The notes beneath the pieces were generated by a model. It had not been told where the DNA came from, made no database searches, and was given only the letters and a program-made list of their open reading frames with translations. The position numbers and the translations under genes are program-made. From an uncultured Corynebacterium sp. (GTDB taxonomy: Bacteria; Actinomycetota; Actinomycetes; Mycobacteriales; Mycobacteriaceae): DNA of 64,000 nucleotides. Positions 7,245 through 15,827 of this stretch are shown piece by piece; position 1 is the stretch's first letter; each line of letters opens with the position of its first letter. Location of the stretch: contig CALTYZ010000012.1 of NCBI GenBank assembly GCA_943913645.1, forward strand, positions 10,266-74,265. The letters are read 5' to 3'.

Positions 7245-7727
7245 ATGAACAATCTCCGCGTGGGCAGCGCGTTTGATGCGCATCAGATTGAAGCAGGCAA
7301 GAAGTGTTGGATAGCTGGGATCTTGCACCCGGATTGTGATGGCTGTGAGGGCCACTCCGATGGTGATGTCGTCAGCCATGCGATTGTGGATGCGGTGCTC
7401 AGCGCCACTGGTTTGGGTGATCTCGGGTCGTTTGTTGGGGTGGGGCGTCCGGAGTATGACGAAGTCGCAGGCACCCGGCTGTTGGAGGAGCTCCGTGAGC
7501 TGCTCAGTGCCCATTCGCACCGGGTGATCAACGTGTCTGCTCAGCTCATTGCCCAAACACCGAAGATGGCGCCGGTGCGCGAAGAGGCGGAGCGGGTGCT
7601 ATCACAAGCACTTGGTGCTCCGGTGTCGGTTTCTGCAACGACGACGGATCATCTGGGTTTTACCGGTTCGGGTCAGGGGCGGGCGACGATAGCAACAGCG
7701 CTGGTTGAACTAAGCTCAACCCCGTGA
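7245..7727 (+). CDS. ispF: 2-C-methyl-D-erythritol 2,4-cyclodiphosphate synthase IspF
   Basis: IspF cyclises CDP-ME 2-phosphate in the MEP isoprenoid pathway. The 160-residue product has the metal-site motif FDAH near the start, GHSDGDVVSHAIVDAVLSA, and the C-terminal KMAPVREE and TTTDHLGFTGSGQG segments. The start may be ATG 7245 or the nearby TTG 7236; GGAGG lies very close to the ATG. The gene is normally adjacent to ispD; here the two are split by the SUKH/YbjN patch. Its stop overlaps the cysS GTG start, so the two are translationally coupled. Confidence 0.95.
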   Translation: MNNLRVGSAFDAHQIEAGKKCWIAGILHPDCDGCEGHSDGDVVSHAIVDAVLSATGLGDLGSFVGVGRPEYDEVAGTRLLEELRELLSAHSHRVINVSAQLIAQTPKMAPVREEAERVLSQALGAPVSVSATTTDHLGFTGSGQGRATIATALVELSSTP

Positions 7728-9124
7728 ATCAACCACAGCTCATCTTTGACACGGCGACGCGTTCGTTGCAAGAATTCGCCCCCCTTGAACCTGGCCGGGT
7801 ATCTATGTATGTCTGTGGTGCAACACCGCAGTCCATCCCGCATATTGGGCATTTGCGCAGCGCGGTCGCGTTCGACATTGTGCGCCGGTGGTTCATGGCT
7901 ACAGGCTATGAGGTCGCGTTTGTGCGCAACGTGACTGATATTGATGACAAGATCCTCACAAAGGCAGCAGAGCACAACCGCCCATGGTGGGAGTGGGTGT
8001 CCACCCATGAGCGCGAATTCACCCGGGCGTATGACGCGCTTGGGGTTTTGCCGCCGTCAGTTGAGCCGCGCGCAACCGGCCATGTCACCCAGATGGTGGA
8101 CTACATGCGCCGGCTGATGAACAACGGGTTCGCATACGAGGCGCAAGGCTCTGTCTATTTTGATGTACAGGCGTGGATTGGCGCTGGTGGGGATTACGGG
8201 TCGCTGTCTGGCAACCGCCCGGAGGATATGCACCAGGGCGAAACAGACACCCACGGCAAACACAGCAGCCTTGATTTCGCTTTGTGGAAGGCAGCGAAAC
8301 CGGGCGAGCCGCACTGGCCGACACCGTGGGGACCGGGGCGCCCGGGGTGGCATCTGGAGTGCTCAGCAATGTCGACGTGGTATCTCGGGCCGCGCTTTGA
8401 CATCCACGGCGGTGGTCTTGACCTGCAGTTTCCGCACCACGAAAATGAGCAGGCTCAGTCACACGCGGCTGGGGATGGGTTTGCGCGTTTCTGGATGCAC
8501 AACCACTGGGTGACCATGGCGGGTGAGAAAATGTCGAAGTCGTTGGGCAACGTCTTATCACTTGACACCATGCCGGTTCGTCCCGTTGAGCTGCGCTACT
8601 ACCTCGGCTCAGCGCATTACCGCAGTGTGCTCGAATACTCGCCGGAGGCGTTGGTGGAGGCAGCAGCGGGGTATCGTCGCATAGCTGAGTTCGTTGCACG
8701 CGCCGGCACCCCCGAACCAACCAGTTGGACCGACAGCTTTGCGCACGCGCTTTTCGACGACTTCTCTACCCCCAAAGCCCTTGCCGAAATCCACACCACC
8801 GTACGTGCCGGCAACTCAGCCCTGGCGAGTGGCGATGTGGCACACGCACGCGAACTGGCCGGCCAAATCCGGGCAATGACGGCGGTGCTCGGCGTTGACC
8901 CAGGCGTGTGGGAGGCGCAGGCAGGCAGTGACCAGGCAGATGAACTACGCGAGATACTTGACACGCTGGTGCAGGCAGAACTTGCGCGCCGGGCGCAGGC
9001 ACGCGCTGAGAAGGACTGGGCCACGGCTGATGAGGTGCGCGACCGGCTTACCGCCGCAGGCATCGAGGTTGTCGATACCGCGGACGGCTCCCGCTGGGAG
9101 ATCGCAGACGAGCAAGCCAACTGA
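7724..9124 (+). CDS. cysS: Cysteinyl-tRNA synthetase
   Basis: This class I synthetase charges tRNA-Cys. The 466 residues contain the zinc-ligand cysteine in YVCGATP, a HIGH-type motif IPHIGHLRS, the WHLECSAM zinc region and GEKMSKSLGN (the KMSKS loop). It starts with GTG 7724 overlapping the ispF stop (GTGA). Normal length for the family. A methyltransferase gene follows after 25 bp. Confidence 0.96.
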   Translation: MNQPQLIFDTATRSLQEFAPLEPGRVSMYVCGATPQSIPHIGHLRSAVAFDIVRRWFMATGYEVAFVRNVTDIDDKILTKAAEHNRPWWEWVSTHEREFTRAYDALGVLPPSVEPRATGHVTQMVDYMRRLMNNGFAYEAQGSVYFDVQAWIGAGGDYGSLSGNRPEDMHQGETDTHGKHSSLDFALWKAAKPGEPHWPTPWGPGRPGWHLECSAMSTWYLGPRFDIHGGGLDLQFPHHENEQAQSHAAGDGFARFWMHNHWVTMAGEKMSKSLGNVLSLDTMPVRPVELRYYLGSAHYRSVLEYSPEALVEAAAGYRRIAEFVARAGTPEPTSWTDSFAHALFDDFSTPKALAEIHTTVRAGNSALASGDVAHARELAGQIRAMTAVLGVDPGVWEAQAGSDQADELREILDTLVQAELARRAQARAEKDWATADEVRDRLTAAGIEVVDTADGSRWEIADEQAN

Positions 9125-9149
9125 CAAGCGCGGCAATAAAGGAGGGGTC

Positions 9150-10097
9150 ATGGCGAAACCGTATCAGCGCCCAGATAAGCAAAAGAAGAATAAGAAAGGC
9201 CCAACGAAGGGGTCAGGTGGGCAGCGCCGCCGTGGTTTGAAAGGCAAGGGGGCGACACCGAAAGCCGAAGACCGCGTCTACCACGCGGCACATAAACGCA
9301 AGCTGGAGAACAAACGCCGCGCTCAGGGACGACACGAGCGGGAACTGCCTGACTTGGTGGTTGGCCGCAACCCGGTCATTGAATGCCTGCACGCGAAGGT
9401 GCCCGCCGAAGCACTGTATGTGGCGCAAGGCACGGGCCACGATGATCGGCTGAGTGAGGCGGTGAATTTAGCGCACAGCAAAGGTCTTGCGGTGCATGAG
9501 GTGCCGCGCCGAGATTTAGACTTGATGACGGGCAATGGCCTGCATCAAGGCGTTGGTTTGAAGATTCAGCCGTATCAGTATGCGGATGTGTTTGACCTGA
9601 TCGCGGGTGTGAGCGAGGCGGGCCGCACGGGCATGTTCGTGGTGTTGGATAACATCACCGATCCGCGCAACTTGGGGGCCGTAATCCGCAGCTGTGCAGC
9701 GTTTGGTGGGGATGGGGTGATCATCCCGCAGCGGCGCTCCGCCCAGGTCACAGGGGTGGCGTGGCGGACATCAGCCGGTACTGCCGCGCGTGTGCCGGTG
9801 GCGAAGGCGACGAACATGACGCGCACGATCAACCAGTTCAAAGACAATGGCTACACCGTAGTCGGCCTTGACGCTGGGGGGACCCACACTCTGGACACCT
9901 TCGATGGGGCGCGCTCGCCGGTGGTCATTGTGGTCGGCTCGGAGGGCAAGGGCATCTCTCGGCTGGTGCGGGAAAATTGCGATGTGATCATGTCGATCCC
10001 GATGGCGGATTGGGTGGAATCTTTAAACGCGTCGGTGGCTGCGGGGGTGGTGCTGGCAGAGTTCGCGCGCCAGCGCCGCCAGCACGGGGTGGGCTAA
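9150..10097 (+). CDS. rlmB: RlmB/TrmH-family 23S rRNA 2'-O-methyltransferase
   Basis: This SPOUT-fold methyltransferase uses S-adenosylmethionine to 2'-O-methylate rRNA. The 315-residue product has a lysine/arginine-rich tail of about 60 residues at the N-terminus, then the substrate-binding domain (VVGRNPVIECL), then NITDPRNLGAVIRSCAAFG, VVGSEGKGISRLV and SIPMADWVESLNASVAAGV, the knot motifs. AAAGGAGGGG lies upstream of ATG 9150; longer in-frame extensions into cysS are rejected. Equivalent to the methyltransferase after cysS in mycobacteria. The exact target base cannot be assigned. Confidence 0.88.
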   Translation: MAKPYQRPDKQKKNKKGPTKGSGGQRRRGLKGKGATPKAEDRVYHAAHKRKLENKRRAQGRHERELPDLVVGRNPVIECLHAKVPAEALYVAQGTGHDDRLSEAVNLAHSKGLAVHEVPRRDLDLMTGNGLHQGVGLKIQPYQYADVFDLIAGVSEAGRTGMFVVLDNITDPRNLGAVIRSCAAFGGDGVIIPQRRSAQVTGVAWRTSAGTAARVPVAKATNMTRTINQFKDNGYTVVGLDAGGTHTLDTFDGARSPVVIVVGSEGKGISRLVRENCDVIMSIPMADWVESLNASVAAGVVLAEFARQRRQHGVG

Positions 10098-10098
10098 C

Positions 10099-11112
10099 AT
10101 GCCCTCGCTGGCGTCGATCGCCGCCGAGTTGGGGGTGTCACGCACCACGGTCTCAAACGCCTACAACCACCCGGAACAGCTTTCAAAGCAGCTGCGGGAA
10201 AAAATCCTTGCTGCGGCACAGGCCGCTGGCTATGCCGGCCCGGACCCGATGGCGCGTTCGCTGCGTACCCAGAAAACAGGCTCCATTGGTGTGGTGTTGA
10301 CTGAGCAGTTGAGCTTCGCGTTCGAAGATCGCGCCTCGGTTGATTTCCTTGCCGGGCTCGCGCAGGTCAGTGACTATTCGCTCACACTGTTGCCGGCGGG
10401 TGCAAGCGTGCATGAGGCGATTGTTGATGGTCTGGTGGTGTATTCGGTTCCTCGCGCAGACCCGCAACTGACTGCTGCCATCGCACGTGGGTTGCCGCTC
10501 GTGGTGTGTGACCAGCCGAAGGAGGTGGATGTGCCATTCGTTGGCATTGATGATTTTGCCGCGATTCAACCAGCTGCCCAAGCTGTCGTGGACGCCGGTC
10601 ACCGCCGCATCGGCATTTTGGCGAAGCGGATGTTCGCCGCGCCCACTAACGGCGTGGTCACCGACATTGCCGCGGCGGATCTTGATGTACAACGTCGCCG
10701 GGTGGAGGGGGTGCTCGCTGTGCTGCACGCAGCTGGGATTGAGCACGTGCCGGTGGTCACTCGGCACCTCAACGACGTGGATTCGGCTGCTGACGGCGCA
10801 CGCGAACTGCTGGCAACGTTTCCGGAACTGACTGCGGTGGTGTGCACCACCGATTCGATGGCGCTTGGGGTGCTGGCGGCTTACGGAAGCCGGGTGCCGC
10901 GCGAGCTGTCGGTGACCGGATTCGACGGGATTGAATCCGCCGTGAACAAAGGCTTGACCACCGTGGCACAGCCGAATCACCAAAAGGGTGAGGCGGCGGC
11001 TGTGCTGTTGCGCGCGTTGCTGGCAGGAAGGCCGACGGGTGCGGATCGCCTTTTGTTGGAAACCGACTTCATTGTTGGCAGTAGCGTTGCCGCGCCGCGG
11101 CAAGCTCTGTGA
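10099..11112 (+). CDS. ipsA: LacI-type regulator, IpsA orthologue
   Basis: The 337-residue protein has a LacI helix-turn-helix (SLASIAAELGVSRTTVSNAYN) and a periplasmic-binding-type sensor domain ending near GFDGIESAVNKGLTTVAQPN. In C. glutamicum the LacI regulator next to otsB is IpsA, which activates inositol phosphate synthase and is needed for inositol-derived lipids. Assignment here rests on family and position. The gene starts one base after the methyltransferase stop. Its 3' end overlaps the convergent otsB by 44 bp. Confidence 0.8.
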   Translation: MPSLASIAAELGVSRTTVSNAYNHPEQLSKQLREKILAAAQAAGYAGPDPMARSLRTQKTGSIGVVLTEQLSFAFEDRASVDFLAGLAQVSDYSLTLLPAGASVHEAIVDGLVVYSVPRADPQLTAAIARGLPLVVCDQPKEVDVPFVGIDDFAAIQPAAQAVVDAGHRRIGILAKRMFAAPTNGVVTDIAAADLDVQRRRVEGVLAVLHAAGIEHVPVVTRHLNDVDSAADGARELLATFPELTAVVCTTDSMALGVLAAYGSRVPRELSVTGFDGIESAVNKGLTTVAQPNHQKGEAAAVLLRALLAGRPTGADRLLLETDFIVGSSVAAPRQAL

Positions 11113-11746
11113 GATAGTCGGCCACAGCATCAACTCCGGCCAGATCCACGCCGACTTTCAGGCCCACATCCTCTGGGCCGAGCACGGCGAGTGCGGTGTC
11201 GTCTGTGATGTCGTCGCCGATGAACACTGTTGCAGCAAATCTCTGCTTGTGGCGCGCAAGCCAGGAGCCTTTTGTCACGTCGAGCACGGAAAATTCCACC
11301 ACGTTATGGCCGGGGGTTTTCGGGCCGGGGATGGATAAGGCGGCGTCGAGAAGCTGCTGTGCAAGCACGCGATCGGCAACTTGTGCGACGTGTAGCACAC
11401 GCTGGTAGGGCTTGACCTCCACATACGCACCTGCGCGTGCGAGTGCTTGCAGCTGCTTTTCGACGTCGTCAAGCACCCGCTTTTGCTCGAGCGTCAACTC
11501 GGGCCCTGGCTCGGCCCCGTGGGAGCCGATCAAACGCACTGGGTCGCGCAGCGGAAACACCTGTTTCAGCCCGTCGAGGTGGCGGCCACTCAAGATGGCG
11601 ACTTCAGTGCGCGGCAGGGTCGAGAGCGTGGCGATAGCGGCCAGCGCTTTCGGGTGTGCTCTGGCAGCATACGGGTCGGGGTTGAGTTCGGCGATGGTGC
11701 CGTCAAAATCCAAACACACCAACAGGGTTTCAGCCTGTGCGATCAC
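11069..11746 (-). CDS. otsB: Trehalose-6-phosphate phosphatase OtsB
   Basis: OtsB dephosphorylates trehalose 6-phosphate to trehalose. This 225-residue HAD-type enzyme shows the nucleophile motif DFDGTIAE, SGRHLDGLKQ, GSHGAE and FIGDDITDDTAL. The start is GTG 11746, overlapping the stop of the preceding lipoprotein gene by 4 bp. It is the last gene of the otsA unit. Its last 44 bp are antisense to the end of ipsA. Confidence 0.93.
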   Translation of the reverse strand: MIAQAETLLVCLDFDGTIAELNPDPYAARAHPKALAAIATLSTLPRTEVAILSGRHLDGLKQVFPLRDPVRLIGSHGAEPGPELTLEQKRVLDDVEKQLQALARAGAYVEVKPYQRVLHVAQVADRVLAQQLLDAALSIPGPKTPGHNVVEFSVLDVTKGSWLARHKQRFAATVFIGDDITDDTALAVLGPEDVGLKVGVDLAGVDAVADYLTELAAARQRYCQQ

Positions 11747-12204
11747 AGCAGCATCACCCGGATACTTGGCGGGTCTGCGCGCGGCTCGTCGGCCATCGAT
11801 ACCAGCAACCGCTCAGTCTCGGACGGGCGGATGATGCGAAACTGCGCGCCTGGGGTCAGCAACTGGGTGAGCTGGTCATGCACGTGGCGTGAGCCGCCGA
11901 CGCAAGCGTCGGGCTCCGGCGGCTGCTCAACAGTGACCGTGTGAAGTGTGACCTGGTCCGAGTCGTTTTTTGTGTTCGTGTCCAGGGAGCCTTCCACTGC
12001 AGCACAGGGCGTGGTGCCGCGAATAGTGTTGCCGCGGATCTGAAAGTTCGCTTTGCCCGCAGCGTCGGCGGGAAGCTCACCGGGTAGTGAGGCATCGATA
12101 TACACACCCACGACCTGCCAGGTGCCAGGGCCGAAAAAGCCACCGCACCCACTGAGGCCGCAGCTGAGTGCGGCGATCACTGCCAGCTGCACTGCCCGTT
12201 TCAT
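11743..12204 (-). CDS. Lipoprotein encoded between otsA and otsB
   Basis: The 153-residue protein has a signal peptide with lipobox LSGCGG, so the mature form should be a cell-envelope lipoprotein. The mature part has three further cysteines (TPCAAVEG, DACVGG and others) and a C-terminal region with RIIRPSETERLLVSM. No known domain is recognised. It overlaps otsA by 4 bp upstream and otsB by 4 bp downstream, so it should be made in step with trehalose enzymes. A link to trehalose mycolate metabolism in the envelope is speculation. Confidence 0.75.
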   Translation of the reverse strand: MKRAVQLAVIAALSCGLSGCGGFFGPGTWQVVGVYIDASLPGELPADAAGKANFQIRGNTIRGTTPCAAVEGSLDTNTKNDSDQVTLHTVTVEQPPEPDACVGGSRHVHDQLTQLLTPGAQFRIIRPSETERLLVSMADEPRADPPSIRVMLL

Positions 12205-13601
12205 CCCAACGCCTCCAGGAAACTTCCGGCCCAGTGGTTGACATCATGCTCACGCACCCACGCGTGCATCGCTAGCATGCGCGCTCGGGCAGAGTCTGCG
12301 CCCGTGTCCTGGCGTGCCGCAGCGTCTGTGGCGGCTGTGGCGGCTGTGATCGCCGCTGTAATGGACGCCAGGTCAAACGGGTTGCACAGATACGCCTGGT
12401 GCAACTCAACCGCAGCCCCCGCGAACTCCGACAACACAAGGGCACCAGAGCCGTCTGGGTGCGCAGCAACATATTCCTTTGCCACTAGATTCATCCCATC
12501 TTTGAACGGCGTGACCAGCATGATGTCGGCAGCAGCGTAGTAAGCGTGCAACAGCGTTTTGCTCACCCCGCGGTGAAGATAGTGAATGACTGGTCGGCCC
12601 ACCTGCGCGAAACGGCCATTGATCCGCCCAACGGCTTCCTCCACCTCGCGGCGTGTTTGCTGATAGTGCGAGATCCGCTCCCGCGACGGGATAGCAAGCT
12701 GGATCAGTGTTGCCTCAAACCCGCTTTCGAGCAGCTGTTCAAAGGCGGTCAAGCGCTGCAAAATGCCCTTGGTGTAGTCCATGCGGTCCACCCCAAGCAT
12801 GAGTACATCCGGGTCACCAACTGTGCTGCGGATCTTTGCCACTTGCTGCTGCGTGTCACCGCCGGCAAAATCGCCGACATCAATAGAGATTGGGAAGGTA
12901 CCGGTGCGCGTGTCAGGCGCCAGGGCGCGGAAGTTCGCTTCATCGCTGTCACGCTGGAAACCGACCAGATCAGCTTGGGCGAGCCCGGCAATGATCTCAT
13001 CGCGCCAGGGCAGCTGGCGAAACAGCTCTGGGGGTGGAAACGGGATATGCAAAAAGAACCCTATTTTCACATCAGGACGCAGGACTTTGAGCATGCCGGG
13101 GACGAGTTGCAGCTGATAATCCTGAACCCAGACAGTGCCCCCAGGGGCAGTAGTTGCTGCGCACGCCTGTGCAAACCGTTGGTTGACATCCACGTAACGC
13201 TGCCACCAGGTCTCGTTGTATTCGGGTGCAACGATGAGGTCGTGATACAGCGGCCACAGGGTGGAGTTGGCAAAACCTTCGTAAAAACTGTCGTAGTCTT
13301 CCTGGTCCAGCGCCAGCGGCACCATGGTGATGCCGGCGGCGCAAAACGGGACGTCAGCGTACCCGACATCACCGCCACTGTGAGTGCTCGTGCTTCTACC
13401 TTCAGCAATGTTCCCGGGCCAGCCCACCCAGCACCCAGCGCGGCTGCGCAGCACCGGGGCGAGCGCTGCAACCAATCCCCCTGGCGAGGGCTGCCACGCA
13501 TCGCCCACCCGGTCGACGGGGAGCCGGTTGGCAACGACGACAAACTCGTTGTCTCCGGTGTCTCCGGTCGAAGCGGGCCTGCCGGGCGACGACATGGTCA
13601 C
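12201..13601 (-). CDS. otsA: Trehalose-6-phosphate synthase OtsA
   Basis: OtsA (GT20) transfers glucose from a nucleotide sugar to glucose 6-phosphate. The 466-residue product has the N-terminal VVVANRLPVDRVGD, WVGWPGN, VQDYQLQLVPGML, FFLHIPFPPPELF, GVDRMDYTKGILQRL and the C-terminal VTPFKDGMNLVAKEYVA nucleotide-binding region. The start is GTG 13601, overlapping the upstream lysine-rich gene by 4 bp (ATG 13595 also possible). Confidence 0.95.
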   Translation of the reverse strand: MTMSSPGRPASTGDTGDNEFVVVANRLPVDRVGDAWQPSPGGLVAALAPVLRSRAGCWVGWPGNIAEGRSTSTHSGGDVGYADVPFCAAGITMVPLALDQEDYDSFYEGFANSTLWPLYHDLIVAPEYNETWWQRYVDVNQRFAQACAATTAPGGTVWVQDYQLQLVPGMLKVLRPDVKIGFFLHIPFPPPELFRQLPWRDEIIAGLAQADLVGFQRDSDEANFRALAPDTRTGTFPISIDVGDFAGGDTQQQVAKIRSTVGDPDVLMLGVDRMDYTKGILQRLTAFEQLLESGFEATLIQLAIPSRERISHYQQTRREVEEAVGRINGRFAQVGRPVIHYLHRGVSKTLLHAYYAAADIMLVTPFKDGMNLVAKEYVAAHPDGSGALVLSEFAGAAVELHQAYLCNPFDLASITAAITAATAATDAAARQDTGADSARARMLAMHAWVREHDVNHWAGSFLEALG

Positions 13602-14029
13602 TGAGTCTCAGCGGACTTCGTGGCTGTCTTCTTCGCAGCCGTTTTCGCTGTCTTCCTCGTTGTCTTCGTCGTTGTTTTCTTTGTCGTCTTCTTGGCTGCC
13701 TTGGTGGCGGTCTTCTTGGTCGCCTTCTTTGCAGCCTTCTTCACGGCCTTCTTGGTGGCTTTTTTCGTTGCCTTCTTCGCGGCCTTTTTGGTTGCCTTCT
13801 TGGTCGCCCTCTTCGGCTCTTCTGCCTCTTGTTCTTCGATGCGTTTGTCGTTGTAGCTCTTGTAGACAAAGCCCTTCGGTTCCACCCCAAGCATGGACAT
13901 CAGGGTGACGCCATCGTGAAAATCTTCAGCGTAGGTGGCCACGATCCGCCGTGCGCCTGCGGCAGTCTGCTCCTCCATCTCGATGACGGCATCAGACGCC
14001 GGGCGTGAATCGGTGATCTTTGGTGGCAC
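13598..14029 (-). CDS. Lys/Ala/Thr-repeat protein, histone H1-like tail
   Basis: The 143 residues fall into two parts. About 70 N-terminal residues are ordinary (ITDSRPASDAVIEMEEQTAA; FHDGVTLMSMLGVEPKGFVY). After EEPKRATKKATKKAAKK the second half is almost entirely repeats of KKATKKA-type heptads, resembling histone H1-like tails. Such tails bind DNA or polyanions. It overlaps otsA by 4 bp at the head of the otsA-lipoprotein-otsB unit. A nucleoid-associated role is inferred from composition only. Confidence 0.8.
   Translation of the reverse strand: MPPKITDSRPASDAVIEMEEQTAAGARRIVATYAEDFHDGVTLMSMLGVEPKGFVYKSYNDKRIEEQEAEEPKRATKKATKKAAKKATKKATKKAVKKAAKKATKKTATKAAKKTTKKTTTKTTRKTAKTAAKKTATKSAETQ
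13620..13815. repeat. Degenerate coding repeat for the KKATKKA tail
   Basis: On the plus strand the DNA shows repeated units of the form GCCTTCTTGGTGGC/TTTCTTCG, encoding alternating Lys-Lys-Ala-Thr on the minus strand. The units vary in third positions. This kind of repeat is prone to length change between strains. Confidence 0.7.
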
Positions 14030-14075
14030 GAGAGCTCCCTCCTGGTCGCTGCACTGGTTAGTTCTTTAGGCGATC

Positions 14076-15548
14076 TTAGCGCTTTCGCCGCCGGGACCTT
14101 TCCGCCCGCCGGATCTGCTCAAAGGTTTCGCGTCCCATGCGCTTAAATGCACGGTACGGCACATAGTTTTGCGGTGCGCGAATCCGGCGGGCAACCCACT
14201 CCCCAAACACCACCCCACCAGCAAGCGCAAGACAAGTAGCAATCGCGGAGAAGATATTGGTCATGCCCACCACCATCTGCTCATTCATCACCGCGTACAT
14301 CCCGCGGTAAATTCCCGAACCCGGCAGAAACGGAGTCACCCCCGCAACGGCAGTGATGACGGGGCTAATCATGAACCGGCGGGCGATCAGACCACCAGCC
14401 AAGCCCACAACGGTTGCGCACGCAGCAGTAGCCATGAATCGATCCGTTCCAAACGGCAAGAGAAACACGTAGTAGATCGTCGAGCCGGCTGCCGCGGTAA
14501 TGAAGGAGACAAGTACTGCTGCCTTCTCCGCAAAACACGTCACGGCAAACGCTGCGGCGGCCATGGCGCTGCCGAAAATGCGAAACGCCACACCGTCAAT
14601 CGAGGGACGTCCCAGCATCGTCTCAATCGGTGGCAGGCCCACACCGAACATGTCGGTGACAAACAGTCCCATCGCGACACCCGCGACGATGCCGCCGGTC
14701 GACAGGGCGGTTTGGAAAAACCGGGCAGAGGCGGTCACTGGGGATCCGGTGACACCGTCAAGCAGCGACTGCACCAGCGTTAAGCCCGCAAGCAGCACGA
14801 CAATGCCTGAGGCGATGACCTGGCTGGGCACAATGGTGCGCCCGATAGATGCAGAGAAGTCATAGAAGACCGCCGCCGGGATTGTGGCGATGAACCCTCC
14901 GAGCACGCAGTGATAAAAATACGGCAATGAGTTGCGGGAGAGCACTTTGTTCAAGCCTATGATGAGAAACGCTGTGATGCCACCGATCAGTGCCATCAGC
15001 ATGTCTCCACCAAGCAAAATGGACACGGAGGCGCCCATCACTGTCCAGCCCGCGAGGAAGCGAGTGTTGCGCCAGGGGATGGGCGAAGCCTCAATTTCAT
15101 CCAGGATTTTTTCCGCCATCTCTGGGTGGGTCGCACCTGCGCGGATAGAGCGGATCAACCGGTCGGCTTCCTGGAGCTTGTGGTAGTTCTCGCTCATCGT
15201 GTTGACCACCCGGAACACCGTTACAGGGTTGCGCCGTTCCACCCCGATGTTGGCGTTCATTGTGATCATGTTGACTGTGATCCCGACGTGGCAGTAGTGC
15301 AGGCCGTATGACGAGGTCACAGTGCGAATCTGTGCAATCGCATCGGAGGCTGTTGTGCCATTGGCAATCAAAATTTCGCCAATGCGAGCGCCGATGTTCA
15401 TCACCGCTGCAACCTGAGCTGGATCTGTCAGATCAATGGGCGCGAGGACAGACGGCGGCGGCGACGTGCGCGCCGCGTCAATCGTCGCAACAAGCTGACG
15501 TGAAGTTCGCAGCTTATTCCACCGAGATTTCTCCACCGTTTTCCTCAC
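14076..15548 (-). CDS. thrE: Threonine/serine exporter ThrE
   Basis: ThrE exports L-threonine and L-serine using the membrane gradient. From GTG 15548 (AAGG upstream) the product is 490 residues, close to the C. glutamicum protein. A soluble N-terminal half contains SPPPSVLAPIDLTDPAQVA, TSSYGLHYCHVGITVN and IGVERRNPVTVFRVV. About ten membrane helices follow, with the conserved SGIVVLLAGLTLVQSLLDG and VTGSPVTASARFF. The open frame continues upstream through the tRNA-Thr gene, so an earlier start can be excluded. Confidence 0.93.
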   Translation of the reverse strand: MRKTVEKSRWNKLRTSRQLVATIDAARTSPPPSVLAPIDLTDPAQVAAVMNIGARIGEILIANGTTASDAIAQIRTVTSSYGLHYCHVGITVNMITMNANIGVERRNPVTVFRVVNTMSENYHKLQEADRLIRSIRAGATHPEMAEKILDEIEASPIPWRNTRFLAGWTVMGASVSILLGGDMLMALIGGITAFLIIGLNKVLSRNSLPYFYHCVLGGFIATIPAAVFYDFSASIGRTIVPSQVIASGIVVLLAGLTLVQSLLDGVTGSPVTASARFFQTALSTGGIVAGVAMGLFVTDMFGVGLPPIETMLGRPSIDGVAFRIFGSAMAAAAFAVTCFAEKAAVLVSFITAAAGSTIYYVFLLPFGTDRFMATAACATVVGLAGGLIARRFMISPVITAVAGVTPFLPGSGIYRGMYAVMNEQMVVGMTNIFSAIATCLALAGGVVFGEWVARRIRAPQNYVPYRAFKRMGRETFEQIRRAERSRRRKR

Positions 15549-15613
15549 GCGACAGACCTTACCGGTGGGCCTGTTACACGCATTTGTCAGGCGCGTGTAG
15601 GCTATCTCCCGTT

Positions 15614-15689
15614 GCTGGAGTGGCGCAATCGGTAGCGCAACGGTCTTGTAAACCGTAGGTTGCGAGTTCAAGTCTCGTCTCCAGCTCCA
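15614..15689 (+). tRNA. tRNA-Thr (anticodon TGT)
   Basis: The cloverleaf can be folded by eye: acceptor GCTGGAG/CTCCAGC, D arm GCGC...GCGC, anticodon stem ACGGT/ACCGT around loop CTTGTAA (anticodon TGT), T arm GCGAG-TTCAAGT-CTCGT, then discriminator T and an encoded CCA (15687-15689). It is divergent from thrE, a threonine exporter, which is probably coincidence. Confidence 0.96.
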
Positions 15690-15731
15690 AGGACTTTCGT
15701 GGGGGCTCGAAGGGGGGAACAAAACAACCTA

Positions 15732-15755
15732 GGTGCGTGCGGGCTGTTGCGCACC
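15732..15755. repeat. Inverted repeat upstream of phoR
   Basis: GGTGCG (15732-15737) and CGCACC (15750-15755) form a perfect 6-bp inverted repeat with a 12-bp spacer. It lies about 75-95 bp upstream of the phoR start, between tRNA-Thr and the regulator. It may be an operator or a weak tRNA terminator; there is no T-run. Confidence 0.35.
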
Positions 15756-15827
15756 GTAGAGTGGTTAAGCAGACGAAGTACAGCGGTGGGGTGTTGAATG
15801 AATGGTGGTTTCAAAGAAGGAGAGGGA

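Noticed and set aside
12546..13604. Long rightward open frame (352 codons) opposite otsA
   Set aside because: It is fully antisense to a well-conserved otsA, has no family resemblance and is explained by high GC content.
15549..15722. N-terminal extension of thrE
   Set aside because: The extra frame reads through the tRNA-Thr gene and has no similarity to ThrE.
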